The position numbers and the translations under genes are program-made. Shown here in pieces: positions 60,045 to 64,000 of a DNA stretch of 64,000 bases. The DNA is from Nocardioides sp. CFH 31398 (GTDB taxonomy: Bacteria > Actinomycetota > Actinomycetes > Propionibacteriales > Nocardioidaceae), in NCBI RefSeq assembly GCF_022436705.1, contig NZ_JAKUHT010000012.1, positions 248,001-312,000 of the forward strand. The letters run 5' to 3'. Numbering within the stretch: position 1 is the first letter of the stretch; every line of letters begins with the position of its first letter. The notes under the pieces were generated by a model that did no database searches, was not told the origin of the DNA, and saw only the letters and a program-made list of their open reading frames with translations.

Positions 60045-61495
60045 GCCGACCACCGGCTCCCGGTGGCCAGGAGCTCGCGGCCGACGGCGCCGACGAGGTC
60101 GAGGACGCCGGTGACGTCGGCGTCGGTGGCGGCCGGGTTCAGCAGGGTGAGCTTGAGGAAGTCGCGGCCGTCGACCTTCGTGGCGGCGACGAGGGCCTGG
60201 CCCCGGTCGTAGAGGGTCTGGCGGATCCGCGGCACGAGCTCGTCGGCGTCGTCCTCGGTCAGGGACGGGGGCCGGAACCGGAACACCAGGGTCGACAGGT
60301 GCGGCGCGAGGGCCGGTTCGAGGTCCGGGTGCGCGAGGACGTGGCGGTGGCTGCGGGTGGCGAGGTCGACGACGGCCTCGAGGTGCGAGCCGATGAGGTC
60401 GGGGCCGAGCGTCCGCAGCGTCAGCCACAGCTTCAGCGCGTCGAAGCGCCGGGTCGTCTGCAGGCTCTTGTCGACCTGGTGGGGCCGGTCGTCGTCCGCG
60501 GGGTTGAGGTAGTCGGCGTGCCACGCCGTGTGCGTGAGCCGCGCCTTCTCCCGCACCAGCAGCGCGCTGGACGAGACGGGCTGGAACCAGGTCTTGTGGT
60601 AGTCGACGGTCACCGAGTCGGCCCGCTCGATGCCGTCGAGGCGGTGCCGCAGGGCGGGGGAGACGAGCAGGCCCCCGCCGTACGCCGCGTCGACGTGCAT
60701 CCAGGTGCCGTGCGCCGCGCAGGCGTCGGCGACCGCGGGCAGCGGGTCGATGGCGCCGAAGTCGGTCGTGCCGGCGGTGGCGACGACCGCCATCGGCACC
60801 AGCCCGACATCGCCGAGCCCGGCCAGCATCCGCTCGAGGGCGACGGGGTCGAGGCGTCGGTCGGCGTCGATCGGCACGGCGAGCACGGCGTCCGCGCCGA
60901 GCCCGAGGAGCCGGGCGGCCTTCTGGACGCTGAAGTGGCCGTCCGCGCTCGCCAGCACCCGCAGCCGGTGCAGGTGACCGGCGGCCGGGCCCGCCAGGGC
61001 CGCGTCGCGCGCCAGGTGGAGCGCCTGCAGGTTCGAGGCCGAGCCGCCGGAGGTGAACACGCCGTCCGCCCCGGGCCCGAACCCGATGCGGGCGCACGTC
61101 CAGTCCACGAGGTGGCGCTCGACGAAGGTGCCGCCGACGGACTGGTCGAAGGTGTCCATCGACGAGTTCACCGCGGACACGAACACCTCCGCGGCCAGCG
61201 CCGGGACGACGACCGGCGGGTTCAGGTGCGCGGCGTACGACGGCTCGTGGAACCAGACCGCGTCGTCCAGGTAGACGCGGCTCATCTCGGCCAGGGCGGC
61301 GCCGAGGTCGCCGACCGGGCGGTCGAGGTCGACGTCCGTGACGAGCTTGGCCGCCTGCTCGGGCGACGTGCCCGTCGCCGGCCCGTCGACGTGGCGGACC
61401 GTCGTCGCCAGGTGGTCGACGCTGGCCCGCATCGCCGCGACGTAGTCGTCGAGCGAGTCGGGGCCGAACAGGTGGTGGGAGGGGGAGAGCGACAC
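60041..61495 (-). CDS. desA: PLP-dependent group II decarboxylase (DesA-like lysine decarboxylase)
   Basis: Makes cadaverine from lysine as the siderophore building block. The 484-residue protein shows YAAHLNPPVVVPALAAEVFVSAVNSSMDTFDQS (in parts), DGVFTSGGSASNLQALHLAR, ADGHFSVQKAARLLGLG, ATAGTTDFGAIDPL, WMHVDAAYGGGLL and the PLP lysine in SVTVDYHKTWFQPVSSSALL. Diaminobutyrate decarboxylases share these motifs, so the substrate rests on the des context. First gene of the operon, preceded by an iron box 25 nt upstream. GTG start. Confidence 0.92.
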   Translation of the reverse strand: MSLSPSHHLFGPDSLDDYVAAMRASVDHLATTVRHVDGPATGTSPEQAAKLVTDVDLDRPVGDLGAALAEMSRVYLDDAVWFHEPSYAAHLNPPVVVPALAAEVFVSAVNSSMDTFDQSVGGTFVERHLVDWTCARIGFGPGADGVFTSGGSASNLQALHLARDAALAGPAAGHLHRLRVLASADGHFSVQKAARLLGLGADAVLAVPIDADRRLDPVALERMLAGLGDVGLVPMAVVATAGTTDFGAIDPLPAVADACAAHGTWMHVDAAYGGGLLVSPALRHRLDGIERADSVTVDYHKTWFQPVSSSALLVREKARLTHTAWHADYLNPADDDRPHQVDKSLQTTRRFDALKLWLTLRTLGPDLIGSHLEAVVDLATRSHRHVLAHPDLEPALAPHLSTLVFRFRPPSLTEDDADELVPRIRQTLYDRGQALVAATKVDGRDFLKLTLLNPAATDADVTGVLDLVGAVGRELLATGSRWSA

Positions 61496-61519
61496 CGAGA
61501 ACGCTCCTCGCGTGGGGGA

Positions 61520-61538
61520 TTAGGTGAGGCTTACCTTA
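61520..61538 (-). promoter_or_regulatory. DtxR/IdeR (DmdR) iron box upstream of desA
   Basis: On the plus strand TTAGGTGAGGCTTACCTTA agrees with the iron-box consensus TTAGGTTAGGCTAACCTAA at 16 of 19 positions. It lies 25 nt before desA and implies siderophore production under iron limitation. Confidence 0.88.
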
Positions 61539-61603
61539 CCGACATCCGTTCACCGAGTGTCACGGCGTCCACGCGCGCCCGCGGGCCGCGAGGGCCGGCA
61601 GGC

Positions 61604-62929
61604 TCAGCGCAGCACCGAGTTCTTCGTCTCCGGCAGCGACAGGGTGACGAGGAACGTGATCGCGGCGCCCGCGGCGACGTAGATGAAGAACCAGTCGCTG
61701 CGGCCCGCGTCGCCGAGGTACTGGATGACCAGGGGAGCGGTGCCGCCGAAGACCGCGACGGTGAGGTTGTACCAGGCGCCGATGCCCAGCCCGCGCAGCT
61801 CGGTGGGGAACAGCTCGCTCATGATGGCCGGCGCGATCGAGGCCATCATCGCGTAGAGCCCGAGGCCGAAGCAGAAGACGACGAGCATGCTGCCGAAGCC
61901 CGCACCGGGGCTCACCAGCGTGGAGACCGGCACGATCAGGACCGCCATCGCGCCCGACCACACGAGCATCTGGGGCTTGCGACCGAACCGGTCGGCCGCC
62001 CAGCCGAAGGGGTACTGCAGCACCACGAACAACGCCGTCCCGGCGGACAGCGCCCAGAAGACGACGCTGTCGTCGATGCCGTTCGCGTTCACGGCGTACG
62101 GCGTCATCGCGGAGAAGAACACGTAGTACGACAGCGTGTTGAGCAGCGTGAAGCCGATGAGCTGGCCGACCGCCTTCGGGTGCTCCCGGACGGTGGTGAG
62201 CAGGGGGTTCTTCAGCGCGCGCGCCTTCTCGGCGTTCTCCTCGTACTGCTCGGTCTCCGCCATGTCGCGGCGCAGCCAGATGCCGACTACGCCGAGGAGC
62301 GCGCCGATGAGGAACGGGATGCGCCAGCCCCAGCTCGACAGCTGTTCGTCGGTCAGGCTCACGGCGAGCAGGGCGCCGAGCAGGGAGGCGATCAGGACCG
62401 CCGTGCCGGTGGAGATGTAGAAGAACGAGGAGTAGCGACCGCGACGCGCCGGCGGGGCGATCTCGGCGAGGTACGCCGAGGCGTTGGAGACCTCGCCGCC
62501 GAGCGACATGCCCTGGGCGATGCGCGCCAGCAGCAGGAGGATCGGGGCGAGCCAGCCGACCGTCTCGTACGTCGGGAGGATCGCGATGACGAGCGAGCCG
62601 CCCGCCATGAGGGTGATCGTGAGCAGCATGGCCTGCTTGCGGCCCCGGAGGTCGGCGTACCGGCCGAGCAGGACGCCGCCGAGCGGGCGGAAGAAGAACG
62701 CCAGCGCGTACGTCGCGAAGGTGCCGATGAAGGCCAGCGACTCGTTCTCGGCCGAGAAGATCTGGGTGGCGAAGTAGATGGAGAACGTCGCGTAGACGGT
62801 CCAGTCGAACCACTCGACCGCGTTCCCGACGCTGGCAGCGATGAGCGTGCGGATCGGCAGCTTGTGCGGTTCCTCCGCGGTCGTGCCCCCCGTCGGTCCG
62901 GGGGACGTGTCGTGCCTGCGCTCGCTCAT
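61604..62929 (-). CDS. MFS metabolite:H+ symporter (MHS family)
   Basis: A 441-residue, 12-helix transporter of the ProP/KgtP group: IRTLIAASVGNAVEWFDWTVYATFSIYFATQIF (in parts; the VEWFD motif is a hallmark), FFRPLGGVLLGRYADLRGRKQAMLLTI, LLARIAQGMSLGGEVSNASAYLAEIAPPARRG (in parts), a long central loop (TEQYEENAEKARALKNP) and FPTELRGLGIGAWYNLTVAVFGG. Likely imports a carboxylate, betaine or proline with protons. It lies 60 nt beyond the des operon start in the opposite gene order; no link to siderophore export is evident. Confidence 0.9.
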   Translation of the reverse strand: MSERRHDTSPGPTGGTTAEEPHKLPIRTLIAASVGNAVEWFDWTVYATFSIYFATQIFSAENESLAFIGTFATYALAFFFRPLGGVLLGRYADLRGRKQAMLLTITLMAGGSLVIAILPTYETVGWLAPILLLLARIAQGMSLGGEVSNASAYLAEIAPPARRGRYSSFFYISTGTAVLIASLLGALLAVSLTDEQLSSWGWRIPFLIGALLGVVGIWLRRDMAETEQYEENAEKARALKNPLLTTVREHPKAVGQLIGFTLLNTLSYYVFFSAMTPYAVNANGIDDSVVFWALSAGTALFVVLQYPFGWAADRFGRKPQMLVWSGAMAVLIVPVSTLVSPGAGFGSMLVVFCFGLGLYAMMASIAPAIMSELFPTELRGLGIGAWYNLTVAVFGGTAPLVIQYLGDAGRSDWFFIYVAAGAAITFLVTLSLPETKNSVLR

Positions 62930-63012
62930 GGGTGCTCCTCCGAGGGGGATCCGGGCCTTCGCTGGTCTACCGGTCCCGCGACCCCCCTGTCGAGGGCCGT
63001 GTCGGCGAGGGG

Positions 63013-63525
63013 TCAGTGCGAGGCGGCCACGGCGGCCTCCGACCCGGTCCGCTCGCGCGGGCCCGGCCGGGTGTCGGCCACCTGCGCCGCCAGGAGGAGG
63101 GAGAACGCGGCGACGGCCAGGACGATGCGCACGGTGTGGAGCCTGCGCCAGGCGTCGAGGGTGCTCGACCAGTCGGCGGGCAGTCGGTCCGGGTTCCAGC
63201 CGTCCGCCGCCCGGTTGAACGGCTCGAGCTGCGTCACCGTCAGCACGATCGTGGCCACGAGGAGGACCGCGGCGAGGGCGGTGGGTCCGAGGACGAGTGC
63301 CCCGCTGGACCGGGACAGCGCCGCCGTCAGGACGAGCGCGGCGAGCCCGGCTAGGAGCAGCACGGGCATCGTGGCGCCGTAGTCGTGGTTCTGGGCCTGC
63401 CAGAGGCGGACGTAGGCGCTGCCCGGGAGGCGGTAGACGCTCGGAGCGAGCGCTGAGAAGACGACGCCGCCGGCGTACACGCCGACCAGCAGCAGCGCCA
63501 GAGCGCGGACGGCTGCGAGGACCAT
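63013..63525 (-). CDS. DUF1772 family membrane protein
   Basis: A 170-residue, four-helix protein: LALLLVGVYAGGVVFSALAPSVYRLPG, MPVLLLAGLAALVLTAALS, LAAVLLVATIVLTVTQLEPFNRAADGW (NxxxxxW region typical of DUF1772) and RLHTVRIVLAVAAFSLLLAAQV. GGGAGG precedes ATG 63525. It is divergent from a TetR gene, which probably controls it. Confidence 0.82.
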   Translation of the reverse strand: MVLAAVRALALLLVGVYAGGVVFSALAPSVYRLPGSAYVRLWQAQNHDYGATMPVLLLAGLAALVLTAALSRSSGALVLGPTALAAVLLVATIVLTVTQLEPFNRAADGWNPDRLPADWSSTLDAWRRLHTVRIVLAVAAFSLLLAAQVADTRPGPRERTGSEAAVAASH

Positions 63526-63585
63526 CGGGCCTCCCTCGTGGCGCCACGGTGGACGCCGTGCCGAGCATCCTTTTGGATAGAGGGC

Positions 63586-63617
63586 GTTCCAGTCAATACC
63601 TCGGGCGGGTCTGGAAC
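63586..63617. promoter_or_regulatory. inverted repeat in the DUF1772/TetR divergent promoter region
   Basis: GTTCCAG (63586-63592) and CTGGAAC (63611-63617) face each other 18 nt apart, directly upstream of the TetR start. It is a plausible operator for autoregulation. Confidence 0.45.
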
Positions 63618-63627
63618 AGTGCGGGTG

Positions 63628-64000
63628 GTGACGAAGCGGAGCTACGACAGTCCCGCGCGCCGCGAGGCCGCGGAGGCGACCCGTCGCCGGGTCGTGGACG
63701 CCGCCCGTGAGGTGATGCTCGAGCGCGGCTACGCGAGGGCGTCCGTGAGCGCCATCGCCGCCCGCGCCGGCGTGGCCGTCCAGACCGTCTACGCCGCCGC
63801 GCCGGGAGGCAAGGCCGGTCTGGGGCGGCTGGTGTACGACGTCACGCTCGCCGGCGACCACGAGCCGGTCCCGCAGGCCGAGCGGCCCGCCGTCCTCGCG
63901 ATCGTCGACGAGCCGGACCCCGTGCGAAAGCTGGAACTCTTCGCGGCGATGGCGCGGGAGGTCAACGTCCGGATCGCACCCGTCCACGCCCTGCTCCGCG
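63628..64000 (+). CDS. TetR family regulator, truncated by window end
   Basis: About 124 N-terminal residues are visible: TKRSYDSPARREAAEATRR, then VVDAAREVMLERGYARASVSAIAARAGVAVQTVYAAAPGGKAGLGRLVYDV (in parts), a typical TetR helix-turn-helix with the usual recognition helix. GTG 63628 is taken as start (63625 and 63619 are alternatives in the same frame). The ligand domain continues beyond the window. Divergent from the DUF1772 gene. Confidence 0.85.
   Translation, partial: MTKRSYDSPARREAAEATRRRVVDAAREVMLERGYARASVSAIAARAGVAVQTVYAAAPGGKAGLGRLVYDVTLAGDHEPVPQAERPAVLAIVDEPDPVRKLELFAAMAREVNVRIAPVHALLR

Noticed and set aside
61604..62929. Siderophore exporter linked to the des operon.
   Set aside because: The VEWFD start and central motifs place it in the MHS symporter family, which imports small metabolites; proximity alone is weak evidence.
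60299..63382. A 1027-codon plus-strand open frame opposite desA and the MHS transporter.
   Set aside because: Antisense to well-supported genes, with no domain, signal or ribosome binding site.

Overview
The window is very GC-rich, densely packed DNA from an actinomycete. Short ATGA/GTGA gene overlaps, frequent GTG starts, many apparently leaderless genes with a TAGCGT-type -10 box 6-8 nt before the start codon, DtxR/IdeR-type iron boxes and the ilvBNC / leuB / ilvE / cimA arrangement fit the Propionibacteriales, most likely a Nocardioidaceae member. This assignment is inferred from style and gene content; there is no rRNA gene. I found no tRNA, phage, IS element or CRISPR array, so this looks like chromosomal backbone.

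Layout. 1-3875: lysine-catabolism pair (ALDH7-type dehydrogenase cut by the window edge, saccharopine dehydrogenase-like protein), a Fe/Mn superoxide dismutase, a G-homopolymer spacer and a BLUF photoreceptor. 3882-10455: a tandem repeat, then a cobalamin riboswitch controlling five overlapping or closely packed genes: a secreted alpha-barrel protein, a membrane-anchored DUF4430 protein, and the T, A (double ATPase) and S parts of an ECF transporter. Together the first two look like the two halves of the animal intrinsic factor/transcobalamin fold, encoded separately and linked to a B12-type importer; this is the most interesting system here. 10539-17311: PQQ-type sugar dehydrogenase, alpha/beta hydrolase, EamA exporter, and a GH65 phosphorylase plus beta-phosphoglucomutase pair. 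17454-26675: ilvD, MFS exporter, kinase-like protein, secreted EEP-fold protein, kynureninase, a domain-swapped photolyase-like protein, GNAT, VOC and a pterin dehydratase/VOC fusion.

26762-49726 carries most of branched-chain amino-acid synthesis: ilvB-ilvN-ilvC, leuB, ilvE and cimA. Three tiny leader peptides rich in Ile/Leu/Val (at 26762, 38717 and 48008) precede ilvB, the leuB region and cimA; two are followed by textbook terminators with T-tracts, indicating attenuation. Interspersed are an ABC-F gene with a one-base frameshift, a lipoprotein, the efeUOB ferrous-iron importer under an iron box, an O-methyltransferase, small conserved-looking proteins, a Ser/Thr kinase and dispersed REP-like repeats.

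49760-64000: a TetR/FMN-reductase divergon, a degenerate NUDIX protein, an AAC(2')-like acetyltransferase, bioYMN biotin ECF transporter divergent from a BioQ-type TetR repressor with a perfect operator between them, an ECF sigma factor with its partner, a 58-bp tandem repeat, a complete desABCD-like hydroxamate siderophore operon under an iron box, an MHS-family symporter, a DUF1772 protein and the start of another TetR gene.
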